This document shows, piece after piece, positions 33,163 through 42,428 of a stretch of 64,000 bases of DNA. Position numbers and translations under genes: made by a program. How positions within the stretch are numbered: position 1 is the stretch's first letter; the number at the start of each line of letters is the position of its first letter. The DNA is taken from assembly GCF_030547075.1 (NCBI RefSeq), contig NZ_JAUOQH010000008.1, positions 62,001-126,000 of the forward strand. The letters are read 5' to 3'. The notes under the pieces were generated by a model. That model saw only the letters and a program-made list of their open reading frames with translations. It was not told where the DNA came from and made no database searches. Source of the DNA: Alteromonas sp. 1_MG-2023. Lineage in GTDB: Bacteria; Pseudomonadota; Gammaproteobacteria; Enterobacterales; Alteromonadaceae.

Positions 33163-34003
33163 TGGTGTGTAGGCTTCGGCCGCCATCTACATAAATAATT
33201 TGCCCAGTAATGTATTTAGCTGAAATTAAAAATGTAGCGGTGTTGGCGATATCTTCAGGCGAGCCTAATCCACCAAGTGGAATGCTATCTAACAACTGTG
33301 CTTTTTGCTTCGCTTCTAATTCCCTTTCTGGCCACAGTATAGCGCCTGGCGCAATGCCGTTTACCCGTACTTCTGGGGCCATTTCAACGGCCAGTGAACG
33401 GGTAATAGAAGCTAGTGCAGTTTTAGCAAGGCCGTACACCGTATGGTGGGGCAGTGGGCGGTCTATGTGCATATCAACCATGTTGATAATACAGCCATTG
33501 CTTGCTTTTAATGCCGGCCACAACGCTTGCGACAAAAACAAGGGCCCTTGTACGTTGCTACCTACTAAGCTGTTCCAGTCGTTTTCAGCAATGTCGCCAA
33601 GGGGGGTAGGATAAAAGCTAGAGGCATTATTAATTAATACATCTATGCCATGTACACTCTCTGCACTGGCTATACTTTCTGCAGCGATTTCTTCTGCGCT
33701 CTCAGTACTCTCTGCTGCATTTTGTTGAGTTTGACCAAACACATTCGGCGCAGTGACTTGCTGTGCTAAACGAGCAATGTCATCTAAGTTACACAAATCG
33801 GCTTGTAAACAAACAGCACTGTTAGGCCTTATAGCATTCAACGAACTAACTAATGCGTTAGCCTCTACGGCTGAATGGCCGTAATGCACAATAACGCGGT
33901 AGCCTGCGCTGTGAAGTGTTTTTGCCATGGTGGCACCAATGCGTTTGGCGGCACCGGTAATAAGGGCAACGGGGGCGTGAGTTTGTTCGTGATGTTTATT
34001 CAT
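33149..34003 (-). CDS. Short-chain dehydrogenase, pteridine reductase-like (FolM type)
   Basis: A 284-residue NADPH-dependent reductase. The cofactor motif is TGAAKRIG, the TGxxxRxG form typical of pteridine reductases and FolM (dihydromonapterin reductase) rather than TGxxxGxG. The active site has Ser/Asp around IINMVDMHIDRPLPHHTVYGLAK (Tyr and Lys of YxxxK). An Ala/Glu/Ser-rich insert (about residues 78-103, AAESTESAEEIAAESIASAES) lies between beta-4 and the NNAS motif and is absent from normal SDRs. Divergent from thrS and coupled to the DUF3080-like gene. Confidence 0.85.
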   Translation of the reverse strand: MNKHHEQTHAPVALITGAAKRIGATMAKTLHSAGYRVIVHYGHSAVEANALVSSLNAIRPNSAVCLQADLCNLDDIARLAQQVTAPNVFGQTQQNAAESTESAEEIAAESIASAESVHGIDVLINNASSFYPTPLGDIAENDWNSLVGSNVQGPLFLSQALWPALKASNGCIINMVDMHIDRPLPHHTVYGLAKTALASITRSLAVEMAPEVRVNGIAPGAILWPERELEAKQKAQLLDSIPLGGLGSPEDIANTATFLISAKYITGQIIYVDGGRSLHTNAPA

Positions 34004-34413
34004 TGTGTATGGTAACTAGTGCTTTTTGCATAAGTTTGACAGCATTTCCAACAATTTAAAGATAAGAATACGTAAGAATCGGTTGAAAAACAGGGTAACA
34101 ACACAAACTATTGGTAGTAAGAAAGAGAAAATGTGGGCGCTAAGGCACGGAAAATACCCTTACCCATTGCAAGTGCATTTTCAGCCGTTATAATCGCCCA
34201 TCGATAATCGTTTATACGGCCGACCCAAGTATGGAAGTCGGCAAAGAGTAAACGGTTCTCACGTTATTTATTACGTTTTCAGGTTATATAGCCAATGAAG
34301 CTAATCTAGCTTATTGCAATGAATATAACGACATCGCTTTAACACCAAAATGGTGTTTTAAAATTAAAATGCAAGTGGCGCAGAGTAGGCGTCACCACTG
34401 TAAAGGACATATC
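34004..34413 (+). promoter_or_regulatory. Long promoter/leader region of thrS
   Basis: A 410 bp gap between the divergent SDR gene and thrS. It contains a hairpin AACACCA-AAA-TGGTGTT at about 34339-34355, and just before the start an imperfect GTGGCG...CGTCACCAC stem (about 34375-34398) that shows a CGT triplet near its 3' arm. E. coli ThrRS represses its own mRNA through a leader that mimics a threonine tRNA anticodon arm (CGU). A similar control here is possible but I cannot fold it with confidence. Confidence 0.4.
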
Positions 34414-36330
34414 ATGCCAGTAATTACCCTTCCTGATGGAAGCCAGCGCGCTTTCGACCAATCAGTTTCTGTATTAGATGTTGCCAACGATATTGGCCCA
34501 GGTTTAGCGAAAGCGACTATTGCCGGTAAAGTAAATGGCGAATTGGTAGACGCAGTAGACCTTATTGAGTCAGACGCTCAACTACAAATTATTACCGCAA
34601 AAGACGAAGCTGGTTTAGAAATTCTTCGCCACAGCTGCGCGCATTTGTTAGGTCATGCTATTAAGCAACTTTGGCCAAACACCAAAATGGCAATTGGGCC
34701 TACTATCGACAACGGTTTTTACTACGATGTTGATATGGAACAAAGCCTAACCCAGGAAGATATTCAAAAGCTTGAAAAGCGTATGCTTCAACTAGCTAAA
34801 ACTAACTATAACGTTGTTAAAAACAAAGTTAGCTGGCAAGAAGCCCGCGATGCATTCGAAGCACGCGGTGAAACCTATAAAATGGAAATTCTAGATGAGA
34901 ACATCAGTCATGATGATCGTCCAGGGTTGTACCACCATGAAGAATACGTAGACATGTGCCGAGGCCCTCACGTGCCTAACATGAAATTCTGCCAAAACTT
35001 CAAGCTTATGAAAGTAGCCGGCGCTTACTGGCGTGGCGACAGCGACAATAAAATGTTGCAGCGTATTTACGGCACCGCATGGGCTGATAAAAAGCAACTT
35101 AAAGCCTACTTACAGCGCTTAGAAGAAGCTGAAAAACGCGATCACCGTAAAATTGGTAAAACCCTAGACTTGTTCCACTTCCAAGACGAAGCGCCGGGTA
35201 TGGTGTTTTGGCACAACGACGGCTGGTCTATTTACACCGAATTAGAAAAGTTTATCCGCGGTAAATTGCGTGAGTACGACTACGGCGAAGTAAAAGGCCC
35301 ATTAATGATGGACCGTTCGTTGTGGGAAAAATCGGGTCACTGGGACAAATTTGGCGATGCCATGTTTACCACTGAATCTGAAAAACGTGAATACGCGATT
35401 AAACCAATGAACTGCCCAGGTCACGTTCAAATATTTAACCAAGGCTTAAAATCTTACCGCGACCTTCCGTTGCGTATGGCTGAGTTTGGTTGTTGTCATC
35501 GTAATGAACCATCAGGTGGCTTACACGGTCTAATGCGCGTACGTGGGTTTACCCAAGACGATGCACACGTGTTTTGTACCGAAGAACAGATACTCGATGA
35601 AGTGGGTAGCTGTATCGACATGGTTTACGATGCGTACAATACCTTTGGTTTTGAAAAAATCGTGGTAAAACTTTCTACTCGTCCTGAAAGCCGAGTAGGC
35701 AGTGATGAAATTTGGGATAAATCTGAAGCTGCATTGGCAGAAGCACTTAATAAGAAAAATATTGAGTTTAGTTATTTGCCAGGCGAAGGTGCGTTCTACG
35801 GGCCTAAAATTGAATTTACTCTTCATGATTGCTTAGACAGAGCATGGCAGTGTGGAACGGTTCAGCTAGATTTCTCTATGCCGGGGCGTTTAGGGTCTAC
35901 TTACGTAGCTGAAGACGGCGAACGTAAAGTGCCTGTTATGATCCACAGAGCTATTTTAGGTTCACTAGAAAGATTTATCGGTATTCTTACCGAAGAATTC
36001 GCCGGACTTTTCCCGCTTTGGTTAGCCCCTCAGCAGGTGGTAATTCTAAATATTACCGACAGTCAGGGTGAATATGCACAAGAATGTGCAAAAAAACTGC
36101 AAAAAAGTGGATTTAGAGCAAAGTCGGACTTGAGAAATGAGAAGATTGGCTTTAAAATCCGCGAGCACACTCTCAAGCGTGTTCCTTATATGTTAGTAGT
36201 AGGCGATAAAGAAATGGAAGCTGGCGAAGTAGCAGTACGCTCACGACGCGGCGACGACCTAGGTAAAATGAGCCTGGAAGCTTTTATTGCCATGGCAAAT
36301 CAGGAAGTGGCAGAAAAGACCATTAAATAG
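34414..36330 (+). CDS. thrS: Threonyl-tRNA synthetase
   Basis: Charges tRNA(Thr). Start at 34414 ([11 protein letters not shown], after AAAGGA), giving 638 residues, near the E. coli 642; an upstream in-frame ATG at 34369 is rejected. Domains: TGS (1-62), editing N2 domain (about 65-225, [16 protein letters not shown]), catalytic class II core (about 240-530, with motif 2 [26 protein letters not shown] and the zinc Cys in [10 protein letters not shown]) and anticodon domain (about 535-638). One deviation from E. coli is FGCCHRNEP instead of FGSCHRNEP. It heads the conserved thrS-infC-rpmI-rplT block. Confidence 0.98.
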   Translation: MPVITLPDGSQRAFDQSVSVLDVANDIGPGLAKATIAGKVNGELVDAVDLIESDAQLQIITAKDEAGLEILRHSCAHLLGHAIKQLWPNTKMAIGPTIDNGFYYDVDMEQSLTQEDIQKLEKRMLQLAKTNYNVVKNKVSWQEARDAFEARGETYKMEILDENISHDDRPGLYHHEEYVDMCRGPHVPNMKFCQNFKLMKVAGAYWRGDSDNKMLQRIYGTAWADKKQLKAYLQRLEEAEKRDHRKIGKTLDLFHFQDEAPGMVFWHNDGWSIYTELEKFIRGKLREYDYGEVKGPLMMDRSLWEKSGHWDKFGDAMFTTESEKREYAIKPMNCPGHVQIFNQGLKSYRDLPLRMAEFGCCHRNEPSGGLHGLMRVRGFTQDDAHVFCTEEQILDEVGSCIDMVYDAYNTFGFEKIVVKLSTRPESRVGSDEIWDKSEAALAEALNKKNIEFSYLPGEGAFYGPKIEFTLHDCLDRAWQCGTVQLDFSMPGRLGSTYVAEDGERKVPVMIHRAILGSLERFIGILTEEFAGLFPLWLAPQQVVILNITDSQGEYAQECAKKLQKSGFRAKSDLRNEKIGFKIREHTLKRVPYMLVVGDKEMEAGEVAVRSRRGDDLGKMSLEAFIAMANQEVAEKTIK

Positions 36331-36342
36331 TTTGAGGGTTTT

Positions 36343-36406
36343 CGTGTATACTACACGACGGTGTTTGCTTATCAGTACTGAATTAAAGACAGATGGTAAG
36401 CAAACA
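36343..36406 (+). promoter_or_regulatory. Two hairpins in the thrS-infC gap
   Basis: CGTGTA-TAC-TACACG (36343-36357) forms a small hairpin. A larger one pairs TGTTTGCTTA (36362-36371) with TAAGCAAACA (36397-36406), extendable by three pairs. The second ends 16 bases before the infC ribosome site and could control infC translation. Confidence 0.6.
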
Positions 36407-36434
36407 GAAGAATTAAATGTTTGGAGGAATGCAC

Positions 36435-36977
36435 ATTAAAGGCGCTAATAACAAGGCTCAGGGCGACAAAGCCCGCATAAACGATGAAATCAAAGCCAAA
36501 GAAGTTCGCTTAATTGGCAAAGACGGTGAGCAAGCCGGCATTGTAACGTTAGCAGAAGCGACGAAACTTGCTGAAGAAGCCAGTCTTGATCTAGTAGAAA
36601 TCAGTCCGAATGCTGAGCCGCCAGTCTGTAAAGTTATGGACTATGGCAAATTCCTCTTTGAAAAAAGTAAAGCTCAGAAAGAGCAGAAGAAAAAACAGAA
36701 GCAAATTCAGGTCAAGGAGATTAAGTTCCGCCCTGGCACTGATGAAGGCGATTACCAGGTAAAACTGCGCAACCTGCGTCGCTTTCTTGAAGGTGGTGAT
36801 AAAGCCAAAGTTACGATCCGTTTCCGCGGACGTGAAATGGCGCACCAAGAGATCGGTATTGAACTTCTTAACCGTGTTAAAGCGGATTTGGAAGAGATTG
36901 CTGTGTGCGAGTCTTTCCCACGTCGTGTGGAAGGCCGCCAAATGATCATGGTGCTAGCCCCAACTAAGAAGTCGTAG
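36435..36977 (+). CDS. infC: Translation initiation factor IF-3 with AUU start codon
   Basis: Binds the 30S subunit and rejects non-canonical start codons. The ATG frames at 36417 and 36429 are unlikely starts: GGAGG at 36423-36427 is one base from the second, but seven bases from ATT at 36435, which begins the family N-terminus (M)KGANNKAQ. E. coli infC also starts at AUU, allowing IF3 to repress itself. From here the protein has 180 residues, as in E. coli. Blocks [37 protein letters not shown] and RFRGREMAH are diagnostic. The codon choice is inferred from spacing and conservation. Confidence 0.95.
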   Translation: MKGANNKAQGDKARINDEIKAKEVRLIGKDGEQAGIVTLAEATKLAEEASLDLVEISPNAEPPVCKVMDYGKFLFEKSKAQKEQKKKQKQIQVKEIKFRPGTDEGDYQVKLRNLRRFLEGGDKAKVTIRFRGREMAHQEIGIELLNRVKADLEEIAVCESFPRRVEGRQMIMVLAPTKKS

Positions 36978-36989
36978 TGGTCTAAAAGT

Positions 36990-37013
36990 TTTTGAGGTAC
37001 TGCAATCTCAAAA
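36990..37013 (+). promoter_or_regulatory. Leader hairpin in the 113-bp infC-rpmI gap
   Basis: TTTTGAG (36990-36996) pairs with CTCAAAA (37007-37013). In E. coli ribosomal protein L20 represses rpmI-rplT through structures in this interval; the long gap here is consistent with that control. The specific L20 site is not demonstrated. Confidence 0.4.
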
Positions 37014-37090
37014 CACCCTGCGGCTAAACATTAACCGACAACCGGTAACTGCATACCCAGCGTCGATACTAACAATGCGGAGTTTTAGCA

Positions 37091-37288
37091 ATGCCTAAAA
37101 TGAAAACTGTAAGCGGTGCCGCCAAACGTTTTAAGAAAACGGGTTCTGGCCGCTTTAAAAGCAAACAGTCTCACTTACGTCACATTTTGACTAAGAAGAG
37201 CTCTAAGCGTAAACGTCACCTTCGTGGCAAGAAACTGGTTCATGATTCTGATACCAAATTGGTTCAGCGCATGTTGCCGTACGTATAG
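37091..37288 (+). CDS. rpmI: 50S ribosomal protein L35
   Basis: A 65-residue basic ribosomal protein beginning [20 protein letters not shown] with [11 protein letters not shown] in the middle, both typical of L35. GGAG precedes the start. It lies 18 bases before rplT in the standard order. Confidence 0.98.
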   Translation: MPKMKTVSGAAKRFKKTGSGRFKSKQSHLRHILTKKSSKRKRHLRGKKLVHDSDTKLVQRMLPYV

Positions 37289-37305
37289 ACTTAGGAGACT
37301 GATTA

Positions 37306-37662
37306 ATGGCTAGAGTAAAACGCGGCACGGTAGCACGTGCACGTCACAAAAAAGTCCTCAAGCAGGCAAAAGGTTATTACGGTGCTCGTTCACGTGTTTA
37401 TCGCGTAGCGGTACAAGCCGTAACTAAAGCTGGTCAATATGCTTACCGTGACCGTCGTCAGCGTAAGCGTCAATTCCGTCAATTGTGGATTGCACGTATT
37501 AATGCTGCTGCACGTCAAAATGGTATGTCATACAGCCGTTTCATTAACGGTTTGAAAAAAGCGTCTGTTGAAATCGATCGTAAGATCCTTGCCGACATCG
37601 CTGTACATGACAAAGCGGCTTTCAGCGCACTAGTCGATGCGGCTAAAGGCGCATTAGCTTAA
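37306..37662 (+). CDS. rplT: 50S ribosomal protein L20
   Basis: A 118-residue 23S rRNA binding protein, [19 protein letters not shown] at the N-terminus and [15 protein letters not shown] later, the usual L20 blocks. It is needed for early 50S assembly and is the known autoregulator of this operon in E. coli. A strong terminator follows, so pheST is not linked here as it is in E. coli. Confidence 0.98.
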   Translation: MARVKRGTVARARHKKVLKQAKGYYGARSRVYRVAVQAVTKAGQYAYRDRRQRKRQFRQLWIARINAAARQNGMSYSRFINGLKKASVEIDRKILADIAVHDKAAFSALVDAAKGALA

Positions 37663-37693
37663 TTATTAACTAATTAAGTTTAAGTTCTTTCGG

Positions 37694-37722
37694 AAAAAGG
37701 CGAGCAGGATGCTCGCCTTTTT
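37694..37722 (+). terminator. Terminator of the rpmI-rplT operon
   Basis: AAAAAGGCGAGC (37694-37705) pairs perfectly with GCTCGCCTTTTT (37711-37722) over a 5-base loop, running into a T tract. Confidence 0.95.
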
Positions 37723-37845
37723 TCGTTTCTGGCGTTTAAAAATTTCTGTCAATCGAGCTCTTCGATAACACCGTTCAAAAAACGATAAACGAGACCCAAG
37801 CTAAACTGTTTTAAAGAGCGAATAGTTCACAGCTAATAAATGCAT

Positions 37846-38778
37846 TTAATAAGGCGTAGACAAATTCACACCCTCACTCATATAAATGTCATCATAAGCT
37901 AAACCGCCATTACCGTATGGTTTATCAATTGGCCCAGTATTGCTATTAGCCAAAAAATAAATCAGGGGTAATTCCCGCTTCATTCTAAAATTAGCATTTT
38001 CATACGCTAAAGTTTGCTGGCTAAATTCGCCGCCTTTTACATAAACACTATATTTTTGCCCGCCATTTTCAACTGTGGCGTTATTAACCACATACCAAAT
38101 TTCATACCATTCGCCCACCGTAAGGGGCTCTGATGCTTTGTTGTCAGCATTTTTTACACTGGCGTATTGGCGGTACTTGTCTGTGCTGTCTATTTTCACC
38201 ATTAAGCTGCCGTCATTCTTATACCCATTCGACTCATACTTGTCAGTTACCCTTAACGTGGGCTCAAAAGCATTGTAGCCCTGCGCTAGTATCTCATTAG
38301 GGGGCAAATTACTAATGCCAAATGCATGGTTGTTAGGAAAGCGCTCAACGCGAATTCTGGTATAGAAGGTATAGGTGTCGCCTATTTTTACAGGTACAGG
38401 CAGTGCTTTAAAGCTTAGGGCTTTCCTATTGCCCACAATACCGTCTGGGGCGGGCTTTTTGATTAAATAACCGTTGTTGACCATTGGCAAAGTAGGGGAG
38501 GTGGTCGTATTTATATTCGCGTTTGTGTCGTGTAGCCGAATTTCAGTAACTTGCGCTTTTTCAACGAATGGGTTGGTATCGTTTTGGGTATCAGCTAAAT
38601 GCCAATCATCGAGTTTTCCCGTTTCGAAGTTATCAATAACTAACCACGGTGAAGCGTTTTGTGTAGAAGAAAAGCTATCTGAGGGCGATGCGCTTTCCGC
38701 AAGCAATATGCTGTCTGTACGTGAAAAGCTACACGCAGTGAGTAAAAATGACGCACTTATCAGTAATATGTACTTCAT
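37846..38778 (-). CDS. Secreted lipoprotein, possible carbohydrate-binding or lyase-like jelly roll
   Basis: A 310-residue lipoprotein. I start at 38778 because the signal peptide MKYILLISASFLLTAC with its lipobox begins there. After a Ser-rich linker the mature protein opens with WLVIDNFETGKLDDWHLAD, a pattern seen at the start of carbohydrate-binding-type beta-sandwich domains, and continues as a beta-rich domain with GEWYEIWYVVNN and a C-terminal YDDIYMSEG, as in concanavalin-like folds. It lies next to the EPS locus and could bind or cut polysaccharide. I do not assign a specific family. Confidence 0.75.
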   Translation of the reverse strand: MKYILLISASFLLTACSFSRTDSILLAESASPSDSFSSTQNASPWLVIDNFETGKLDDWHLADTQNDTNPFVEKAQVTEIRLHDTNANINTTTSPTLPMVNNGYLIKKPAPDGIVGNRKALSFKALPVPVKIGDTYTFYTRIRVERFPNNHAFGISNLPPNEILAQGYNAFEPTLRVTDKYESNGYKNDGSLMVKIDSTDKYRQYASVKNADNKASEPLTVGEWYEIWYVVNNATVENGGQKYSVYVKGGEFSQQTLAYENANFRMKRELPLIYFLANSNTGPIDKPYGNGGLAYDDIYMSEGVNLSTPY

Positions 38779-38920
38779 GGGGCACCTTGGAGTGCAAAGA
38801 GTATTGCTCATTTATACACTCAACATATCGAAAACTACAATTAAAATCGCTACTTATACTGTCTTGAAAATTACATATATTCTTTGTGCTGCAAATTTAA
38901 ATATAGCTTTAAAAGAAACA

Positions 38921-38949
38921 AAAAAGCCCCAACACATGATGTTGAGGCT
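38921..38949 (-). terminator. Terminator of the phosphoglycosyltransferase gene
   Basis: AGCCCCAACA (38925-38934) pairs with TGTTGAGGCT (38940-38949) with one mismatch; on the minus strand it is followed by T-rich sequence. Confidence 0.75.
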
Positions 38950-38999
38950 TCACTGTTTTACTTAGGAATTATGAAGTGAAACTTTAGTTCTTAAAAACC

Positions 39000-40454
39000 T
39001 TAGTAAGCGTTTTTATTTGCTAAACCACCAAACACTGTCATAAATACAATTTTAATATCGAACCATACCGACCAACGGTGAATATAATCTAAATCGTACT
39101 CTACACGTTGCACCATTTTGTTCACTGTTTCTGTTTCACCCCGTAGGCCATTCACTTGTGCCCAACCGGTAATGCCAGGCTTCACCTTATGACGAAGCAT
39201 GTAACCAGTAATAAGTTTACGGTATTCTTCGTTATGCGCTACAGCGTGAGGGCGGGGGCCTACAATCGACATCCTGCCTTGAAGTACGTTAATAAACTGC
39301 GGTAGTTCGTCAATAGACGAGCGACGTAAGAAGCCGCCAATCTTCGTTAAACGGGCATCGTTCTTCGTAGCCTGTTTCACTACGGCGCCGTTATCTTGCG
39401 TAGTCATAGAGCGAAATTTATAAACCGTAATCTGTTTACCATCTAGGCCGTAACGCTTTTGTTTGAATATTACAGGGCCTTTAGAAGTAAACTTAACCGC
39501 CGCCGCAATACCTAGCATAGGAATAGCCAACATCATCAAAATAAGTATGCTTAGTACAATATCTTCAAAGCGTTTTAAAATATCACTAGCACCCTGAAAT
39601 GGCGTATCGTAAACACTTAGCGCTTGTACCGAACCAATAGACTGCCAGCGGGCATTTAATAGGTTGTACATAAAGAAGTTAGGAATAATATAAACGTTAG
39701 CTGTGGTATCACTACACTTTTCAAGAATATTACGAATGCGGTTCTCTGCACTCATTGGTAGGGCAATGTATATGTAATCCACTTCATTGCGCTTAGCCAT
39801 TTCAATAGCCGATTCAATATTACCTAATACCTGGTTTCTGAATTCATGAGGTAATCTGTCTTCACTTCTATCATCGAACATGCCTAAAAAGCGAATACCT
39901 AAATGTTCATTTGAAACGATTTGATTAGCCATATTGTAACCGACTTGGCTGGCACCAATCACAATAGACTTTCTGGAGTTCAAGCCACTGCGGCGAAGGC
40001 GAAAAAGAAATTTTCGCATTACGTAGCGCCAAGCAAGTACCACCACAAATGAAGATGAAGCCCATAATAAAACGCCTGGAGGCGTTATTCTTAAATCGCC
40101 AAAGAAAAAGAACCCAAAAGCAGTGGTAGATAACATACTTAGCGCCCACGCTATAGCGGCTGCACGTAGCATTTCATTCGTTCTGTGACCACGCCAAGAA
40201 CGGTAAAGCTCTACAAATTCACCGGATAACTGGAAACTAATAACAAAAACAAAAAGAAAAAGAAGGCTACCAGCGGTAACCGGGCTACCGTAATAAAACG
40301 CTGACGCGTAATAAAGTAAGGTCACTAGGCATAAATCAATAAGCCTATATATGGTCGAGAAACCACTCTGGTTCCTAACAACTAGCCCACCAGAGGAATT
40401 CGGTTCAACCTCGTGAGATTTAAGGACTTGGTTAGGTGCTACTTTATTATCCAT
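39000..40454 (-). CDS. Undecaprenyl-phosphate sugar phosphotransferase (WcaJ-like initiating enzyme)
   Basis: Inner-membrane enzyme that starts EPS repeat synthesis by moving a sugar-1-phosphate (commonly glucose) onto undecaprenyl phosphate. The 484 residues have about four N-terminal helices, a CoA-binding-like Rossmann domain (about 160-270, SIVIGASQVGYNMANQI), a further helix near residue 295, and the polyprenyl phosphate transferase core (FKQKRYGLDGKQITVYKFRSM, LRRSSIDELPQFINVLQGRMSIVGPRP, KPGITGWAQVNGLRGE). It is transcribed away from the export operon across a 771 bp control region. Confidence 0.94.
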   Translation of the reverse strand: MDNKVAPNQVLKSHEVEPNSSGGLVVRNQSGFSTIYRLIDLCLVTLLYYASAFYYGSPVTAGSLLFLFVFVISFQLSGEFVELYRSWRGHRTNEMLRAAAIAWALSMLSTTAFGFFFFGDLRITPPGVLLWASSSFVVVLAWRYVMRKFLFRLRRSGLNSRKSIVIGASQVGYNMANQIVSNEHLGIRFLGMFDDRSEDRLPHEFRNQVLGNIESAIEMAKRNEVDYIYIALPMSAENRIRNILEKCSDTTANVYIIPNFFMYNLLNARWQSIGSVQALSVYDTPFQGASDILKRFEDIVLSILILMMLAIPMLGIAAAVKFTSKGPVIFKQKRYGLDGKQITVYKFRSMTTQDNGAVVKQATKNDARLTKIGGFLRRSSIDELPQFINVLQGRMSIVGPRPHAVAHNEEYRKLITGYMLRHKVKPGITGWAQVNGLRGETETVNKMVQRVEYDLDYIHRWSVWFDIKIVFMTVFGGLANKNAY

Positions 40455-40935
40455 GTAAGTATCTCTAAGAAATAAAAGTTCACGCCGACTTCAATTGTCA
40501 ATGAAGCAAAAGACTACCGCGCTTATTATAAGCTTTTGCTAAAGTTTTCACTTTAGCATGTTCAAGTTAAGGCCCATTTAGAACTTAACTAAAGTTTAAT
40601 AAAGCAAAATATGTACCGGAATACGAATAAATAACACGAAGAGAAATTTACGCCGTGCAAGCTAAGTGTTAGTTATTACTGCTCAGCTAAACTATAGTAT
40701 AAGCACGTTGTAATTTTATTACAAAACTATTGAAAGCAATTAGCCAACTGATATTGTAATATAGCTATCAAGTACTATTTTAATGCTTTATTTTTGCGCT
40801 ATTTTCGATAACAAAAGTAGTGACGCAGGTTTTGCATAACAAAAAAATGCCAGTGAATTAGACACACTGCTGCAACATTTTATAGCTATTCTAGGTAAGG
40901 TTTAGGCTTAGTAATTTCTGCATGGGCCCTTATTT

Positions 40936-40971
40936 AGAGGCATAACTAGAGGCATAACTAGAGGCATAACT
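40936..40971 (+). repeat. 12-bp perfect tandem repeat, three units
   Basis: AGAGGCATAACT occurs three times without interruption (40936, 40948, 40960). A related CATAACTAG pair occurs near 47221-47244. The tract is in the control region of the EPS locus. Confidence 0.9.
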
Positions 40972-41048
40972 ACGATGTTTAGGTATGCACAATAAACAAA
41001 GTGAAAGATAGACTGGACTTGTTAAAGTCAAAAATAGACTGCTTAGCA

Positions 41049-41064
41049 TGGCACAGTATTAGCA
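41049..41064 (+). promoter_or_regulatory. Candidate sigma-54 promoter of the EPS export operon
   Basis: TGGCACAGTATTAGCA has the invariant GG and GC of the sigma-54 -24/-12 element (TGGCACG-N4-TTGCW) at exactly the right spacing, with TAGC for TTGC. It points into the operon, 160 bp before the first start. Function is inferred. Confidence 0.45.
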
Positions 41065-41225
41065 TACCACTAGGCCAATAACTGAAAGATAATAAATTTC
41101 ACACTCATAACGGTTACAAGAAGAAGTCGGTGGTGCTTTTTTGAGCATGCGGGCAGATGTTGCACTGTTTTATTCCAACATCTGTTTATTAAAGCCGATG
41201 AAGCCGAAAAATTTTAGGAGCGAGT

Positions 41226-42428
41226 ATGTTTAAAAGGACAACAAGCCTTGTTGCACTGTCTGTAATTAGCGCCATTACACACGCACAAGAGGCTGGCCGT
41301 ATTGAAGCTGGCCAATTCGACATTATCCCAACTTTCACCACTTCAATGAGTTATGTAGACAACGTAGCTTATGCTCGTGATGGTGAACCTAAAATTTATA
41401 GCTGGCGTGCAACGTTATCTCCTGAAATTATTGCTGCAACTGAAATTGACGGAAACCCTGTTCAATTCGGTTATCGTTTAGAGCGAGGCGTATATTTTTC
41501 AAGTAGCGCAGATGACTATACCGACCACTTTTTTGAAGCAAGTGGTGACTATGACCTAAACAGTCGCCATCGCTTATCGGGAACTGCTCAGTTTGAAGAT
41601 GGACATGAAGACCGTGGTACTGGCTTTTCATTAGGCTCCGGAAGCGACATTAATAGCCCTGATACGTACAAAAGTACGTATGTTGGTGCTGAGTACGAGT
41701 ACGGAGCTTTAACTTCTAACGGTATGCTCACCTTTAAAGCAAACCGTGAAACATTAGATTACGACAGAGATGAACAAGCATATTTACTTCGCGATCGAGC
41801 TAAGAACAAAATAGGTGCAGAGTTTGCCTATAAAATTGCACCATCCACAGCCTTAGTGTTAGATGTTACTAACACTTACACTCGTTATGATCTCCAGTTA
41901 TCACCTGCAACCAGTTTAGACAGTGACACGTTACGTGTTCTGGGTGGACTAACATGGGAAAGCACTGCGGCAACCACTGGCTTTGCCAAAATCGGTTATA
42001 CCGAAAAAGATTTTGAGTCTGCAACGCGTAGCACATTCTATGGTATAGATTGGGAAGCCGGCGTTGAATGGCAACCTGTTACTTACTCAACATTTCGTTT
42101 TTCTACCAGTGCTGATACCCGTGAAACAAACGGTGAAGGTAACTTCATTCGTGGCAGAGATTATGTGGCTTCGTGGGAACACGAGTGGCTACAGCGCTTA
42201 AGTACAACAGCCGGTATTAGCAAACTTACCGACGAATACGTGTTAGATGAAGACGGTATAGCAAATCGGGAAGATGATCTTATGCGTTATACTGCAGCGC
42301 TGAACTATCAGGCGCGTCGTTATTTAAGCTTTTCTTTATATTACACGTTAAATGACAGAGACAGTAACCGAGATACTATTGGCTACGACAGAAGTGTAAT
42401 TGGTTTATCTGCTGAGGTTAGCCTGTGA
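41226..42428 (+). CDS. Outer-membrane beta-barrel protein of the EPS export operon
   Basis: A 400-residue protein with a signal peptide ending ITHAQEAG and a mature region made of repeated alternating aromatic/polar strands (for example YRLERGVYFSSSADDYTDHFFEASGDYDL), typical of a beta-barrel porin 2-like fold; it ends in GLSAEVSL, not an aromatic residue. It is first in the operon, and its stop overlaps the GTG of the Wza-like gene by 4 bases. In systems with short Wza proteins a separate barrel acts as the outer-membrane exit; that is the likely role here. Confidence 0.85.
   Translation: MFKRTTSLVALSVISAITHAQEAGRIEAGQFDIIPTFTTSMSYVDNVAYARDGEPKIYSWRATLSPEIIAATEIDGNPVQFGYRLERGVYFSSSADDYTDHFFEASGDYDLNSRHRLSGTAQFEDGHEDRGTGFSLGSGSDINSPDTYKSTYVGAEYEYGALTSNGMLTFKANRETLDYDRDEQAYLLRDRAKNKIGAEFAYKIAPSTALVLDVTNTYTRYDLQLSPATSLDSDTLRVLGGLTWESTAATTGFAKIGYTEKDFESATRSTFYGIDWEAGVEWQPVTYSTFRFSTSADTRETNGEGNFIRGRDYVASWEHEWLQRLSTTAGISKLTDEYVLDEDGIANREDDLMRYTAALNYQARRYLSFSLYYTLNDRDSNRDTIGYDRSVIGLSAEVSL

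Larger units (their letters stand above)
40455..41225. promoter_or_regulatory. 771-bp divergent control region of the EPS locus
   Basis: No gene is seen. The region lies between the initiating transferase (-) and the export operon (+). It is AT-rich, with the 12-bp triple repeat at 40936-40971 and a sigma-54-like site at 41049-41064. Its size suggests binding by several regulators. Confidence 0.6.

Noticed and set aside
34369..34413. N-terminal extension of ThrRS from the upstream ATG
   Set aside because: The family begins at MPVITLPDG and that ATG has an AAAGGA site; the extension has none.
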